Shown here in pieces: positions 9,288 to 19,270 of a DNA stretch of 34,325 bases. Position numbers and translations under genes: made by a program. The notes below the pieces were generated by a model. The model had not been told where the DNA came from and made no database searches. It worked only from the letters and a program-made list of their open reading frames with translations. Origin of the DNA: an uncultured Chlorobiaceae bacterium (lineage in GTDB: Bacteria; Bacteroidota; Chlorobiia; Chlorobiales; Chlorobiaceae); NCBI GenBank assembly GCA_903871235.1, contig CAIQGA010000078.1, positions 1 to 34,325 of the forward strand. The letters are read 5' to 3'. Each line of letters starts with the position of its first letter. The first letter of the stretch is position 1.

Positions 9288-10526
9288 ATGGAAAAACAAT
9301 CCAGAATTGATCCGTGGCTTTTGGTTCCGACTGCGGGACTTCTTGTTTTTGGACTGATGGCTATCTATAGTGCAACCAACGGTACTGGCGATACGTCGCT
9401 CTTTTTTCGTCAGTCGGCATGGGCGTTGTTTGGTGTCCTTGTCTTGGGGTTTCTTTACTCGAATGATGTCCGTTTTGTCAAGGATAACGCTTACATTTTT
9501 TATGCCATTGGAATTCTTCTTCTTGTGGCGGTTTTGATATTTGGTAAAAAAATAGCAGGACAGACAAGCTGGATGAAAATCGGGGGTCTCAGTTTTCAGC
9601 CTTCTGAAATAGCCAAGATCGCCACTATTATTGCGCTGGCACGATTTTTTTCCGATGACGAAGCTGATATTACTTCAACTAAGTATCTGCTTATTGCACT
9701 GGCTATTTCCTTCGCTCCTGTGCTGCTTATCATGCTGCAACCGGATATGGGTACTATGCTTACCTTTCTTCCATTGATTGCAACCATGCTGGTTATGGCT
9801 GGTTTTGACATCTATGTTCTTATGCTGATTGTTTTTCCTGTTGTTATTGTTGTGTCTGGTTTTTTTAATATCTATCTCATCATTGGTCTTGCGCTGCTTT
9901 TCATGGGAGTGCTCTTCTTCCATCACAAGAAATTCAGGTTTCATCAACTTTTTGTTATCGGTTCAGCTCTTGCTGCCAGCCTTTTTACTCACCGTTTTGC
10001 AAGTGAAATTCTCAAGCCTCATCAGATAAAAAGGATTCAGACATTTATTGATCCCATGTCAGATCCTCGGGGAGCGGGATATAATGCTCTTCAGGCTAAA
10101 ATAGCGATAAGTTCGGGGGGCTTTTTCGGGCAGGGTTTTTTGAAGGGAACTCAGACGCAATTGTGTTTTATTCCTGCTCAGTGGACGGATTTTATTTTTT
10201 GTGTTATTGCTGAAGAACTGGGCTTTTTGGGAGCAGCTCTCTTGATTGCGCTCTATCTTACCCTGATTCTCCGTATAATCTGGGCGATTTTTTCGATCAA
10301 CAACAAGTTTGTCGAACTGACACTTTCAGGATATGTTTCACTGCTTTTTATTCATGTTTTTATCAATATCGGTATGGCACTTGGCATTGTGCCCGTTATT
10401 GGTGTTCCACTGCCGTTTGTCTCTTATGGAGGTTCTTCGCTGCTCGGAAACCTGATTATGGTTGGATTGGCGATGAATTTTTTTCGGAACAGGAGAAGTT
10501 TGGGTTATTCCGGCAGATTCGAGTGA
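9288..10526 (+). CDS. rodA: Rod-shape-determining protein RodA (SEDS glycosyltransferase)
   Basis: A 412-residue multi-pass membrane protein of the SEDS family (RodA/FtsW/SpoVE), which polymerises peptidoglycan strands together with a class B penicillin-binding protein. Family marks are [23 protein letters not shown], the conserved [15 protein letters not shown] loop, [15 protein letters not shown] and the C-terminal [16 protein letters not shown] call RodA over FtsW because of its close fit to RodA-type length and lack of a long cytoplasmic tail; this is a moderate inference. It begins a plus-strand group with the methylthiotransferase gene 12 bases after its stop. Confidence 0.9.
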   Translation: MEKQSRIDPWLLVPTAGLLVFGLMAIYSATNGTGDTSLFFRQSAWALFGVLVLGFLYSNDVRFVKDNAYIFYAIGILLLVAVLIFGKKIAGQTSWMKIGGLSFQPSEIAKIATIIALARFFSDDEADITSTKYLLIALAISFAPVLLIMLQPDMGTMLTFLPLIATMLVMAGFDIYVLMLIVFPVVIVVSGFFNIYLIIGLALLFMGVLFFHHKKFRFHQLFVIGSALAASLFTHRFASEILKPHQIKRIQTFIDPMSDPRGAGYNALQAKIAISSGGFFGQGFLKGTQTQLCFIPAQWTDFIFCVIAEELGFLGAALLIALYLTLILRIIWAIFSINNKFVELTLSGYVSLLFIHVFINIGMALGIVPVIGVPLPFVSYGGSSLLGNLIMVGLAMNFFRNRRSLGYSGRFE

Positions 10527-10538
10527 CGCGTTTCCTCT

Positions 10539-11927
10539 TTGCCGATGACTGAAAAAAACAGCAATATGGAAAAGTATACAAAAAAAAGAGTTGCAGCCGT
10601 AACTCTTGGATGTAAATTGAATTACGCTGAAACCTCTGCAATTCTTGATGATTTACGCAGCGAGGGATGGTCGTTGTCGACGATTGAAGAGGGGGCTGAT
10701 CTTATTCTGGTTCATACCTGTGCAGTGACGCAACAGGCTGAACAGAAATGCCGTCAGAAAATAAGGGGGATTATAAAAAAAAATCCTGCCAGTCGCATTG
10801 CAGTTATTGGCTGTTATTCCCAGTTCAATCCAGAGGCACTTGCAGCAATCAATGGAATAGACGCCATTTTTGGCAGCAATGATAAATTTGCTATACAATC
10901 GTATAACGAAATCACTTTCGGCACGAAACAGTTTCCCGTTGTCAAGGTTTCTCCGGTATCGCGGTTGAAAGAGATTTATCCGGGCTATTCACTTGATGCA
11001 GCAGAGAGTGTGGACAGAACCCGTGCGTTTTTAAAAATACAGGATGGCTGTGATTATGGGTGTTCTTATTGTGCGATTCCTCTTTTCAGAGGCCCTTCGC
11101 GCTCATTGCCTGCAACCGGTATTGTTGAGCGTGCTCATCTTCTTGCATTGTCGGGTTACCGGGAAATTGTGCTTACCGGTGTCAATACAGGCGATTATCG
11201 CTCAGGCGGTCTCAAACTGTGTGATCTGTTACGCATGCTTGAAGAGGTCAATGTCAGTCGTATCCGTATCAGTTCCATAGAGCCGGATATTGTTGATAAT
11301 GAGTTGATTTCGCTGGTTGCGAAATCAAAAAAAATTGTACCCCATTTTCATATTCCCCTTCAAAGCGGCTCTGACAGGATCCTCCGGGCCATGCGCCGCC
11401 GTTATACTGCCGCTCTCTACCGCGACAGGGTGATGCAGTCCGTAGAGCGCATTGCGGAGTGTGCCATCGGAGCTGATGTGATTGTTGGCTATCCTGGCGA
11501 AACAGAGGAGGATTTTCTTCTTATGTACCGTTTTCTTGAGGAACTTCCTCTTGCCTCTCTTCATCTGTTCAGTTGCTCAATCCGACCGGGAACCTCGCTT
11601 GCCCGTCAGGTTGCAACCGGGGAGCGCAAGCCGGTTGAATCCGCAGAGATTGCACGGCGCTACAGCGAACTGTCTCAACTTGGAGGGCGACTTGAAGCCA
11701 GTTTTAAGGCTCGTTTTCTCGGTAAAAAGTTTATGGTGCTTTTTGAGCGTTCAAAGCCCGCAGGAGAGGGGGCTCTGCAATGCAGTGGCTACACGCGCAA
11801 CTATCTCAGAGTTGTGGTTGAGTGCGCCGACAGTCGGCAGCAAGAAGCCCTTGAGGGAAGTGAGTTGCCGGTCTTGATTGACTCTCTGGACAAGGATTTG
11901 AATTTAAAAGGGAGAGTGCTATCTTGA
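10539..11927 (+). CDS. mtaB: tRNA methylthiotransferase, MtaB-type (MiaB/RimO family)
   Basis: A radical-SAM enzyme that adds a methylthio group, most likely to t6A37 of tRNA. The N-terminal UPF0004 domain holds three cluster cysteines, C25 (TLGCKLN), C61 (VHTCAVT) and C92 (IGCYSQ). The radical-SAM CxxxCxxC motif is at C171, C175 and C178 (GCDYGCSYC). A TRAM-like RNA-binding segment ends the 462 residues. The LGCKLNYAE opening favours MtaB over MiaB or RimO. ATG codons at 10539, 10545 and 10566 are all possible starts and no clear ribosome-binding site separates them. It follows rodA closely and precedes apt by 51 bases. Confidence 0.88.
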   Translation: MPMTEKNSNMEKYTKKRVAAVTLGCKLNYAETSAILDDLRSEGWSLSTIEEGADLILVHTCAVTQQAEQKCRQKIRGIIKKNPASRIAVIGCYSQFNPEALAAINGIDAIFGSNDKFAIQSYNEITFGTKQFPVVKVSPVSRLKEIYPGYSLDAAESVDRTRAFLKIQDGCDYGCSYCAIPLFRGPSRSLPATGIVERAHLLALSGYREIVLTGVNTGDYRSGGLKLCDLLRMLEEVNVSRIRISSIEPDIVDNELISLVAKSKKIVPHFHIPLQSGSDRILRAMRRRYTAALYRDRVMQSVERIAECAIGADVIVGYPGETEEDFLLMYRFLEELPLASLHLFSCSIRPGTSLARQVATGERKPVESAEIARRYSELSQLGGRLEASFKARFLGKKFMVLFERSKPAGEGALQCSGYTRNYLRVVVECADSRQQEALEGSELPVLIDSLDKDLNLKGRVLS

Positions 11928-11978
11928 GTTCCCTGGGGTTCGGTTCTCTCTTTTTTATCAACGTAATCATTCTTATCC

Positions 11979-12512
11979 ATGCCCATTAAATCCCGTATCC
12001 GTTCGATTCCCGATTATCCGAAAAAAGGGATTCTCTTTCGTGATATTACCACACTTATCAAGGATCCTGTCGGCTTCAGGCTGGTGATTGACAGTTTGAC
12101 GCAGCATTACCTGCAGGATGGAATGGATTTTGATGTTATTGTCGGTATTGAGGCAAGGGGATTTATTATCGGCGGCGCACTCTCCTATACACTTGGCAAA
12201 GGGTTTGTTCCTGTCAGAAAGCCAGGAAAACTGCCTGCTGAGGTTGTTTCGCAGGAGTACCAGCTTGAGTATGGGAGTGACAAGATCGAGATCCATGTAG
12301 ATGCGCTTGTCGCAGGTCAGAGGGTACTTCTTGTTGATGATCTGCTTGCTACCGGAGGAACGGCTCTCGCAGCAGCAGCCCTGATTGAGAAGGTTGGAGG
12401 GATAGTCGCCGAGATGGCGTTCATTGTCAACCTGCCCGATATAGGGGGCGAAAGAAAGCTGCTTGAAAAGGGATACCGTGTCCACTCTCTGACTGACTTT
12501 GAGGGAGAGTGA
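11979..12512 (+). CDS. apt: Adenine phosphoribosyltransferase
   Basis: This purine salvage enzyme makes AMP from adenine and PRPP. The 177 residues contain the type I phosphoribosyltransferase PRPP loop VLLVDDLLATGGTA and family motifs GILFRDITTL, GIEARGFIIG and VPVRKPGKLPA. The length is usual. It ends the plus-strand group after rodA and mtaB and is followed directly by a hairpin. Confidence 0.96.
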   Translation: MPIKSRIRSIPDYPKKGILFRDITTLIKDPVGFRLVIDSLTQHYLQDGMDFDVIVGIEARGFIIGGALSYTLGKGFVPVRKPGKLPAEVVSQEYQLEYGSDKIEIHVDALVAGQRVLLVDDLLATGGTALAAAALIEKVGGIVAEMAFIVNLPDIGGERKLLEKGYRVHSLTDFEGE

Positions 12513-12528
12513 GAGCAAAAAAGAGCCA

Positions 12529-12562
12529 AACGGCAGCTCCGGCTGCCGTTCAGTTCTTGCAG
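12529..12562. terminator. Hairpin between apt and the HU/IHF gene
   Basis: A perfect 9-bp stem pairs AACGGCAGC (12529-12537) with GCTGCCGTT (12542-12550) around a four-base loop. On the minus strand the stem is followed by a T-tract (opposite the A-run at about 12517-12522), so it is a good terminator for the ftsH group. On the plus strand the T-tract is weak, so its effect on apt is less sure. Confidence 0.75.
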
Positions 12563-12589
12563 TAACCCCCTACTTGTTCCGTCGGGAAT

Positions 12590-12898
12590 CTATTCGCTAT
12601 CGACTTTCAGACTCTCACTCACGGCATGTTTGAACTCTTTCGAAATTTTGAAAGTCGGAACGTTTTTAGGCTCAACCGTCACTTTTTCGCCTGTTCGCGG
12701 GTTTCTCGCCTGGCGAAAATTTTTATGACGGATATTGAATGAGCCAAATCCCCTGATCTCAATCCGTTTTCCGGTTTTCAGTGAATCGATGATGCTTTCA
12801 AAAAGGCAGTCAACAACCGATTCCGTTTCATTTTTCGTCAGGCCCGTTCTGTGAGCGATAACGTTGACAAGATCAGCCTTTGTGGTTGTTTTTCCCAT
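12590..12898 (-). CDS. HU/IHF-family DNA-binding protein
   Basis: A small histone-like protein of 102 residues that bends DNA as a dimer. The N-terminal helical part (KADLVNVIAHRTGLTKNE) is followed by IEIRGFGSFN. The arm region reads ARNPRTGEKVTVEPKNVPTF, with the RNPRTG tip and the conserved intercalating Pro. The PKNVPTF form and its slightly greater length resemble IHF subunits more than HU, but which of the two it is cannot be decided from the sequence alone. It is last in the minus-strand group after ftsH and the TauE-like gene. Confidence 0.92.
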   Translation of the reverse strand: MGKTTTKADLVNVIAHRTGLTKNETESVVDCLFESIIDSLKTGKRIEIRGFGSFNIRHKNFRQARNPRTGEKVTVEPKNVPTFKISKEFKHAVSESLKVDSE

Positions 12899-12934
12899 GG
12901 TAAAAGATGGCTTGGGTTGTTATGAAGTAGGTAC

Positions 12935-13309
12935 TTATTTGAACCAAAGATGAAGAGCAACAATTCCCATAAAAACGGCGAAAGCTTTACGCAGCATTTC
13001 ACCTGAAAGATGTATTGCGATTTTTGCCCCGAACGAGGCCCCTGCAAAAAGTCCTGCGGCAATGACAAGACCGATCCAGATGTTCTCTCCTGAAATTTTT
13101 CCATCGCGATAATACTCCATTACACCAAGTATACCAACCGGCAGAAGCAGTGCCATCAGTGACGTTGCAATGGCACCCTGCTGCGTCATACCGAAGAGCA
13201 GTACAAGGGCCGGAACAATAATGATACCTCCGCCAACACCGAACATTCCTGACAGGAGGCCAGCGGCAACACCGACAGTAAGCAAGCCAATGAGTTGCAT
13301 GGGATTCAT
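12935..13309 (-). CDS. TauE/SafE-family membrane protein, half-size
   Basis: A 124-residue hydrophobic protein of the TauE/SafE (sulfite exporter-like) family. It shows the family signature GLLSGMFGVGGGIIIVPAL near the N-terminus and about four membrane segments. Full-length members have two such repeats and about 250 residues; this one is a single half and would have to dimerise. The start chosen is the ATG at 13307-13309 (MNPMQLIG), preceded by GGAGC; the longer open frame upstream only reads the ftsH end in another frame. It begins 14 bases after the ftsH stop on the same strand. The transported substrate is unknown. Confidence 0.82.
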   Translation of the reverse strand: MNPMQLIGLLTVGVAAGLLSGMFGVGGGIIIVPALVLLFGMTQQGAIATSLMALLLPVGILGVMEYYRDGKISGENIWIGLVIAAGLFAGASFGAKIAIHLSGEMLRKAFAVFMGIVALHLWFK

Positions 13310-13323
13310 GCTGTTGCTCCTTT

Positions 13324-15309
13324 TTATTGTGTTGCAGCGCTTGAAGTTGTCTGACCATTCCCTGTAATCTCTGCGATCTCCGTTGCGTTGAGTGATTCCC
13401 TTTCTATAAGGATCTCGGCAAGCCGTTGCAAAACAGCGCTTTTTTCCCGGAGGATATTTTTTGCATTTTCCATGCATGCCATAATAATATTACGAACCTC
13501 GACGTCAATCTGAAGGGCCGTCTCCTCACTGTACTCCCGAATATGGGAGTAATCCTTTCCAAGAAAAACCTCCTTGTGGCTGTCGCCATAGTTGATCGGG
13601 CCGAGCGTTTCACTCATACCCCATTGCCGTACCATCCGGCGGGCCAGATCGGTAGCCTTTTCAATATCGTTGGCTGCGCCTGTACTGCATTCATTAAAAA
13701 CAAGCTCTTCGGCCACCCGGCCACCTAATGCGTAGGTAATCATGGCAAGCAGATACTGCTTGTTATGGGTATAGCGATCCTCAAGCGGCAGGTAGGCGGT
13801 AAGCCCCAGACTCCGTCCTCTTGGAATGATGGTCACCTTGTGGATCGGATCTGATCCTTTTGTATGGATTGAAACCAGCACATGACCCGCTTCGTGATAG
13901 GCTGTGAGTTTTTTCTGTTCATCGGAAATAAACATGCTTTTTCTTTCAGGACCCATCAATATCTTGTCGCGAGCAGCCTCGAAATTGTTGGCTGTAATAA
14001 GTGTCTGATCGGTGCGAGCCGCGAGCAGTGCCGCTTCATTGACAAGATTAGCCAGGTCGGCGCCCGAAAATCCCGGGGAGCTTTTTGCAAGAACGTTAAT
14101 ATCGACATTTTCGTCAAGTGGTGTGTTTCTGGTATGGATTTTCAGAATAGCCTCACGTCCACGGATATCGGGTTTGTCGATGGTGATCTGGCGGTCAAAG
14201 CGTCCTGGTCGCAGCAGCGCCGTATCAAGCACATCAGGGCGGTTTGTTGCAGCAATCAGAATTACATTTTCGTTGGTTGTAAAGCCATCCATTTCAACAA
14301 GCAGTTGGTTCAGGGTCTGCTCTCTCTCATCATGGCCGCCCCCAAGTCCTGCACCCCGGCTTCGTCCGACTGCGTCAATTTCATCAATAAAAACGATACA
14401 GGGCGAATTCTTCTTTGCCTGTTCAAAGAGATCCCGCACCCTTGCAGCACCGACACCGACAAACATTTCAACAAAATCAGCTCCTGAAAGGGAGAAAAAG
14501 GGAACCTTGGCCTCTCCTGCAATGGCTTTGGCAAGCAGGGTTTTACCTGTGCCGGGGGGGCCGAGAAGTAAAACACCTTTTGGAATTTTTCCGCCAATTT
14601 TCTGGAATTTTTCAGGATTTGTGAGAAACTCTACCGTTTCCTGCAACTCTTCGACAGCTTCATCAACGCCAGCAACATCCTTGAAGGTGGTTTTAACCTC
14701 AAATTCACTTACCATCTTTGCCCGGCTTTTACCGAAGCTGAAAATATTTTTTGATTGGGCCCCGTTTTGGTTGCCCATTCGCCTGAACAGAAAAAAATAA
14801 ACGGCACCGAAGATAATCCATGGGGCAAAGAGCATAAAAAAGGTGTTCAGAGCACTTGTTCCCTCCTCAATTTTGAGCCGGATGCCTTTCTCTGCCAACA
14901 TGTCGGCCTGTTCGAGGCTGAACGAGGGAATTCGCACCGCAAAGCGGTCGCTCTGCAGGCTTGTTTTGTTGACCAATTGCAGTTGGGTTGACGCGCCAAG
15001 TTTTCCGTTCAGGATTGCCGACTTATCCTCAAAAGTTTTTACCGTCACCTCGGTGACGAGAGCTTTCGACAGAATGGATTTATACTCGTTATACGTGATT
15101 TCAGGGTTGTCGGTGCTGGCAAAAAATCGTTGAAACATAAAGAGCAGCAGGAGCCCTCCCATCAAAAAAAGAAGAAGACGGGGAAATTTTCCCTGTGGAT
15201 TTTCGCCTCTTCCCTGAATCCATCCCGGGTTACGCTCTTCCTCATTTACCGGTTTGAATTTATTTCGGGAAGCATCTTTTTTTGACCTTTTTTCGAAATT
15301 TTCAGGCAT
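13324..15309 (-). CDS. ftsH: ATP-dependent zinc metalloprotease FtsH
   Basis: A membrane-bound AAA+ protease that degrades damaged membrane proteins and some regulators. From the ATG at 15307-15309 it has 661 residues. A charged cytoplasmic segment (1-43) precedes membrane segment 1 (44-61), a periplasmic domain and membrane segment 2 (156-175). The Walker A motif GPPGTGKT is at 250-257, Walker B VFIDEID near 306-312, and the zinc site HEAGH at 472-476; a conserved Asp for the third ligand lies in [11 protein letters not shown]. The open frame runs 26 codons further up, but the downstream ATG gives a plausible soluble N-terminus. It heads the group ftsH, TauE-like, HU/IHF. Confidence 0.96.
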   Translation of the reverse strand: MPENFEKRSKKDASRNKFKPVNEEERNPGWIQGRGENPQGKFPRLLLFLMGGLLLLFMFQRFFASTDNPEITYNEYKSILSKALVTEVTVKTFEDKSAILNGKLGASTQLQLVNKTSLQSDRFAVRIPSFSLEQADMLAEKGIRLKIEEGTSALNTFFMLFAPWIIFGAVYFFLFRRMGNQNGAQSKNIFSFGKSRAKMVSEFEVKTTFKDVAGVDEAVEELQETVEFLTNPEKFQKIGGKIPKGVLLLGPPGTGKTLLAKAIAGEAKVPFFSLSGADFVEMFVGVGAARVRDLFEQAKKNSPCIVFIDEIDAVGRSRGAGLGGGHDEREQTLNQLLVEMDGFTTNENVILIAATNRPDVLDTALLRPGRFDRQITIDKPDIRGREAILKIHTRNTPLDENVDINVLAKSSPGFSGADLANLVNEAALLAARTDQTLITANNFEAARDKILMGPERKSMFISDEQKKLTAYHEAGHVLVSIHTKGSDPIHKVTIIPRGRSLGLTAYLPLEDRYTHNKQYLLAMITYALGGRVAEELVFNECSTGAANDIEKATDLARRMVRQWGMSETLGPINYGDSHKEVFLGKDYSHIREYSEETALQIDVEVRNIIMACMENAKNILREKSAVLQRLAEILIERESLNATEIAEITGNGQTTSSAATQ

Positions 15310-15562
15310 AAAACAGACTGAGTGATGATATAAAATGTAACTTACTATCTTGAAAGTAATTAAAATTAAAGCGACAATCGAAAACAAAAAGTGTTTTTAC
15401 AAAATTTTTGTCGACCTAAAAGTTGTCTCCTTTAAGCCCGGGAATTCAAGAGTTTCGGGTTAATCTTTTATCTTGTGATTGAAAGAGGCAGCTTTTTTTT
15501 AAATTCACTGTTCTTGCCAGAGTTGCCGGTCAAAAAAAACAATTAACAGTACGACGCTTATT

Positions 15563-17071
15563 ATGGTTGGTCAAAGGGTTAGAACCAGGTTTGCACCTTC
15601 TCCTACAGGATATTTACATGTCGGCGGTCTAAGAACGGCCCTGTACAATTACCTGTTTGCAAAAAAAATGCATGGAGAGTTCATTATCAGAATTGAAGAC
15701 ACTGATCAAACCCGGAAGGTTGAGGGGGCGCAGCAGAATCTGATCAAGGCACTTGAATGGGCAGGAATTGTTGCTGATGAAAGTCCTGAAAAAGGCGGAA
15801 ATTTTGGTCCTTATATCCAGTCGGAGAGGCTTGATATCTATGCGGGCTATTGTCAGCAACTGCTTGATGACCAGCACGCCTACTACTGTTTTTCCTCGCA
15901 TGAGGAGCTTGAGGAAAACCGCCAGCTTCAGATAAAACAGGGGCTCCAGCCGAAATACAACAGAAAATGGTTGCCTGAAGAGATGGGTGGCTGTATGCCT
16001 CCAGGTGCCATAAGAAAAAAGCTTGATGAGGGTTCTCCTTATGTCATACGCATGAAGGTGCCCGATTACGTTTCAGTCTGGTTTGAAGATATTATCCGGG
16101 GCCCTGTTGAATTTGATTCAGCAACCATTGATGATCAGGTGTTGATGAAATCTGATGGTTTTCCAACCTATCACTTTGCCAGTGTCATCGATGACCACTT
16201 GATGGAATTCACCCATATCATCCGGGGAGAGGAGTGGCTCTCCTCCATGCCCAAGCATCTTTTGCTCTACGAATTTTTTGGGTGGGAACCTCCAAAGGTT
16301 GCGCATCTGCCGCTTCTGCTGAACGCTGATCGTTCAAAACTCAGCAAACGCCAGGGCGACGTTGCCGTCGAAGATTACATCCGCAAGGGGTATAGCAGTG
16401 ATGCAATCATCAATTTTGTCGCCATGCTTGGCTGGAATGAAGGAGAGGGAAGCCAGCAGGAGGTCTACAGCATGGAGCAACTGATTGAGAAGTTTTCACT
16501 CGAGCGGGTTGGTAAAGCCGGTGCTGTTTTCAATATTGACAAACTCAACTGGCTTGAAAAACAGTATATCAAAAGCCGCCCCAAAGAGAATCTGGTTGCG
16601 GTCATAAGGCCGATTCTTCTGGCCGAGCTTGAGCTTAAGGAGTCGCTGATGCCCCTGGAAGTTATTACCAGTGAGGATTATCTTGAAAATGTTATTGAGC
16701 TGATGCGTGAGCGTGTTGGATTTGAGCATGAATTTGTGACATTCTCTTCCTACTTCTTTTTTGAGCCCGACTCTTACGATGAGGAGGGTGTTAAAAAGCG
16801 CTGGATGGCTGATACCAATGCCCTTCTTCGTGAGTTTCTTGATGTTCTTTACGCCCTTGAAGAGTTCAGTGCCGAGAATATTGAGGCAAGCCTCAAGGAG
16901 TTTGTTGCTCCAAAGGGTCTTAAAGCGGCGGCTCTCATTCACCCGTTGAGGCTCGTGGCTTCTGGTGTCAGTTTCGGGCCGAGCCTCTATCATCTGCTTG
17001 AGGTTCTTGGCAAGGAGACGGTACTGCGTCGCATTCTGAAAGGGATTGAACGTATTGACGTTTCGGTTTAG
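15563..17071 (+). CDS. gltX: Glutamyl-tRNA synthetase
   Basis: A class I aminoacyl-tRNA synthetase that charges tRNA-Glu, which in phototrophs of this group also feeds tetrapyrrole synthesis through glutamyl-tRNA. The HIGH-type motif appears as [12 protein letters not shown] (11-22) and the KMSKS-type motif as SKLSKRQGD near 257-265. The 502-residue length is normal. Whether it also charges tRNA-Gln cannot be told from what is visible. It diverges from ftsH across about 250 bases and ends at a clear terminator. Confidence 0.96.
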   Translation: MVGQRVRTRFAPSPTGYLHVGGLRTALYNYLFAKKMHGEFIIRIEDTDQTRKVEGAQQNLIKALEWAGIVADESPEKGGNFGPYIQSERLDIYAGYCQQLLDDQHAYYCFSSHEELEENRQLQIKQGLQPKYNRKWLPEEMGGCMPPGAIRKKLDEGSPYVIRMKVPDYVSVWFEDIIRGPVEFDSATIDDQVLMKSDGFPTYHFASVIDDHLMEFTHIIRGEEWLSSMPKHLLLYEFFGWEPPKVAHLPLLLNADRSKLSKRQGDVAVEDYIRKGYSSDAIINFVAMLGWNEGEGSQQEVYSMEQLIEKFSLERVGKAGAVFNIDKLNWLEKQYIKSRPKENLVAVIRPILLAELELKESLMPLEVITSEDYLENVIELMRERVGFEHEFVTFSSYFFFEPDSYDEEGVKKRWMADTNALLREFLDVLYALEEFSAENIEASLKEFVAPKGLKAAALIHPLRLVASGVSFGPSLYHLLEVLGKETVLRRILKGIERIDVSV

Positions 17072-17090
17072 CAAGGCCATGCAGAAGCCT

Positions 17091-17130
17091 GGAGTGCACA
17101 CTTGTGTACTCCTTATGTTTTTTTTCTTTT
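17091..17130 (+). terminator. Rho-independent terminator of gltX
   Basis: GGAGTGCA (17091-17098) pairs with TGTACTCC (17105-17112), with one G-T pair and a six-base loop. It is followed by a T-rich tract to 17130 and lies 20 bases after the gltX stop. Confidence 0.88.
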
Positions 17131-17167
17131 GAGGTGAAAAAATTATTCCTATATTCTGCCTCTTGAT

Positions 17168-17240
17168 GGACAGATAGCTCAGTTGGTAGAGCAAAGGACT
17201 GAAAATCCTTGTGTCGTGGGTTCGATTCCCTCTCTGTCCA
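17168..17240 (+). tRNA. tRNA-Phe (anticodon GAA)
   Basis: A 73-base cloverleaf folds with acceptor stem GGACAGA/TCTGTCC, D-stem GCTC/GAGC, and anticodon stem AAGGA/TCCTT around the loop CTGAAAA, which gives anticodon GAA. The T-arm has the standard TTCGATT loop; its stem GTGGG/CCCTC has one T-T mismatch. The discriminator is A and the 3' CCA is not encoded. It stands alone between gltX and crtC. Confidence 0.95.
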
Positions 17241-17388
17241 CTCAGGGGTTGCACTTCTTTGTGTTACCCTGATTACTGGATACATTCTCCCTCTTTTTTT
17301 CCTTTCGCTCAACCGTTACCTGCCTCAGCCTCTGTCAAGCAAGGCACGCCTGTAATGGTTCCGAGTTTGAACGTCACCAACCGCCCGC

Positions 17389-18519
17389 ATGAATATTACC
17401 TCAAAGCTTGATCAGGAACTCTGGCACAAGATGCAGGAGCCGGGAGCTTATGAGTGGTGGTATTTCGATGCAGAAGATGCAAAGAGCGGCCTCTCTCTTG
17501 TGATTATCTGGTTTTCCGGTTTTCCTTTTTCTCCCTATTATACGAGTCATTATGAGAAGTGGAAAAAACAACATACTTCAAACCCGCCTCATCCTGCCAG
17601 CTACTCGGGCTTCAGTTTCCAGTTATATGAAAACGGTCGGGAGATCGTAAACTTCATCAAGGAGGGAGGTCGTGAGCTTTTTGAAAGCAGCCATTCCGGT
17701 CTCGGAGTCCGGTTTGAAAAGAACCTCTTTACCCATGATCTACTGAGGGACGAGTACGCTCTCGATATCGATTTTTCCTTTCCCGCCCGATACAAAGCGG
17801 TGAAAGCAACGCTGTTGTTCAAGGTACAGCGAAGGATTTGCTTTGAAAAAAAAGATACGAACAATAACGGCAGGGTTCCTCTTCACCAGTGGCTTTTGAG
17901 TGTCCCTAAGGCTGATGTTGATGGAGCGATTACCATTACCGAGCAAAAAAGTGGCGCGCTTCGCGCCATTCCTGTCAAGGCGAACGGCTATCATGACCAT
18001 AACCTTGGCGCCGTACCCATGCAGGAGTATATTTCACGCTGGTACTGGGGCAGGGCTTTTTCAAGGGAGTTCGATCTGGTTTATTATGTAGTTTTTTTTA
18101 AAAACAACGACTATAAACCCCTTGCGCTCCTGGTTCTGCACGATAACTTGCATGAAACCGTCACCATTCATGAAACCCTGCGATTTCATGAAAGTAATTT
18201 CAAAAAAGGGCTTTTTTCTCCTCTGCACAGCCGCGATCTTGAGTTGCACTATGACGATACCGTCTTAAGAATTCATCACGAAAGAGTGCTCGACGCAGGG
18301 CCGTTTTATCTCAGGTTTGCATCCGCAATCTCATTGCAGAGAGAGGGTAGCAGCGTTGAGGGAATCAGGGGTATATCGGAATTTCTTAATCCCGCCCGTT
18401 TGCAATCAAGGGTTATGCGCTTTTTTACCTGCAGCCGGGTCTGGCGGGATGGAGAGTCGTCGATCATGTACAAGAGTTATAATAGTTTTAAGCGCTCTTT
18501 GGATTGGAATAATCGGTGA
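17389..18519 (+). CDS. crtC: Carotenoid 1,2-hydratase (CrtC)
   Basis: The family adds water to the psi end of acyclic or monocyclic carotenoids; in green sulfur bacteria this gives hydroxychlorobactene-type pigments. The 376 residues show the N-terminal GAYEWWYFDAED motif and the central GYHDHNLGAVPM motif with conserved His and Asp, and the lipocalin-like CrtC fold length fits. No signal peptide or membrane segment is evident. The ATG at 17389 has no clear ribosome-binding site. It is followed by petC and petB on the same strand, a neighbourhood I recall from Chlorobaculum tepidum. Confidence 0.9.
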   Translation: MNITSKLDQELWHKMQEPGAYEWWYFDAEDAKSGLSLVIIWFSGFPFSPYYTSHYEKWKKQHTSNPPHPASYSGFSFQLYENGREIVNFIKEGGRELFESSHSGLGVRFEKNLFTHDLLRDEYALDIDFSFPARYKAVKATLLFKVQRRICFEKKDTNNNGRVPLHQWLLSVPKADVDGAITITEQKSGALRAIPVKANGYHDHNLGAVPMQEYISRWYWGRAFSREFDLVYYVVFFKNNDYKPLALLVLHDNLHETVTIHETLRFHESNFKKGLFSPLHSRDLELHYDDTVLRIHHERVLDAGPFYLRFASAISLQREGSSVEGIRGISEFLNPARLQSRVMRFFTCSRVWRDGESSIMYKSYNSFKRSLDWNNR

Positions 18520-18672
18520 AAAAATTATAAATTCACATTCTGTTCGAGTTGTAATGCATGTTATGCGTAAAAGTTACTGTGGTGCAGGTGTGCATCGCTG
18601 GGTATGTGGCAGTGGCTTCTGTGTGGCGCATGAGTGGTAGATGCCTTTTGATTTTATAACAATAGATTTAAA

Positions 18673-18678
18673 AAGGAG
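18673..18678 (+). promoter_or_regulatory. Ribosome-binding site of petC
   Basis: AAGGAG lies about 10 bases before the ATG at 18689 and decides that start over the in-frame ATG at 18641. Confidence 0.65.
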
Positions 18679-18688
18679 ACAGGTTGTA

Positions 18689-19235
18689 ATGGCACAACAA
18701 GGTAATTTCAAGAGCCCGTCAAGACTGGGTGAACTTGGACATGGTGTTTCACTCTCTTCCGCTGGCACGGTTTCCGAGGGTAAGCCTCGTGCTCAGGGGT
18801 TGAAAGATGTTGATTTTGAACGTCGCAGTTTTCTTGTCAAGATTGTGGGGGGAATCGGTGCAGCAGTCGCCATATCGACTATTTATCCGGTGATTAAATA
18901 TATTGTCCCACCCGTCAAACAGTTTTCAAACCTCAATGAGCAGGTTGTCGGAAAAGCCTCCGACGTTCCTGAAAACAGCGGAAAAATTTTCCAGTTCAAC
19001 AAAGACAAGGTGATCGTCATCAACGATAACGGTCAGCTCACGGCATGCAGTGCAGTTTGTACGCACCTCGGCTGTCTTGTGCATTGGGATAATGCCCAGA
19101 ACCTTATCTCTTGCCCCTGTCATGGAGCAAAATACAAACAGACAGGAGAGATTATCTCCGGTCCTCAGCCTTTTACCTTTGCCCTCCTTTAAAGCAAGGG
19201 TTGAAGGGGAAGATCTCATTATTGCAAAAGCTTAA
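18689..19235 (+). CDS. petC: Rieske iron-sulfur protein of the cytochrome bc complex, with apparent C-terminal frameshift
   Basis: It carries electrons from quinol at the Qo site to a c-type cytochrome. After a soluble N-terminus, FERRSFLVK leads into one membrane anchor (about 50-72). The Rieske box I CTHLGC has C124 and H126, and box II CPCHG has C142 and H145; C129 and C144 would form the disulfide. As read, the frame stops at 19192 (167 residues) just after GPQP. The following bases in another frame encode PLPSFKARVEGEDLIIAKA and stop at 19235, exactly the expected end of the domain. Removing one T from the TTTT at 19171-19174 restores a full protein of about 181 residues. It could be a sequence error or a real lesion. 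petB follows 35 bases later. Confidence 0.9.
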
Positions 19236-19270
19236 CCTTTAATTCTTGAAAACCAAGGGAGTCAGGAAAG

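Noticed and set aside
12935-13477. 180-residue version of the TauE-like protein
   Set aside because: The first 56 residues read the end of ftsH in another frame and are hydrophilic and unlike the family.
16496-17254. 252-codon open frame on the minus strand across the gltX end and the tRNA
   Set aside because: It overlaps a real tRNA and the gltX coding end on the other strand; the protein is low-quality and unlike any family.
17242-17300. Terminator after tRNA-Phe
   Set aside because: TCAGGG/CCCTGA can pair, but the loop is long and the nearest T-run starts about 20 bases away, so it is not a classic terminator.
18520-18688. Small ORF between crtC and petC (about 28 codons, several Cys)
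   Set aside because: It lacks a ribosome-binding site and family likeness; the region is more simply the petC leader.
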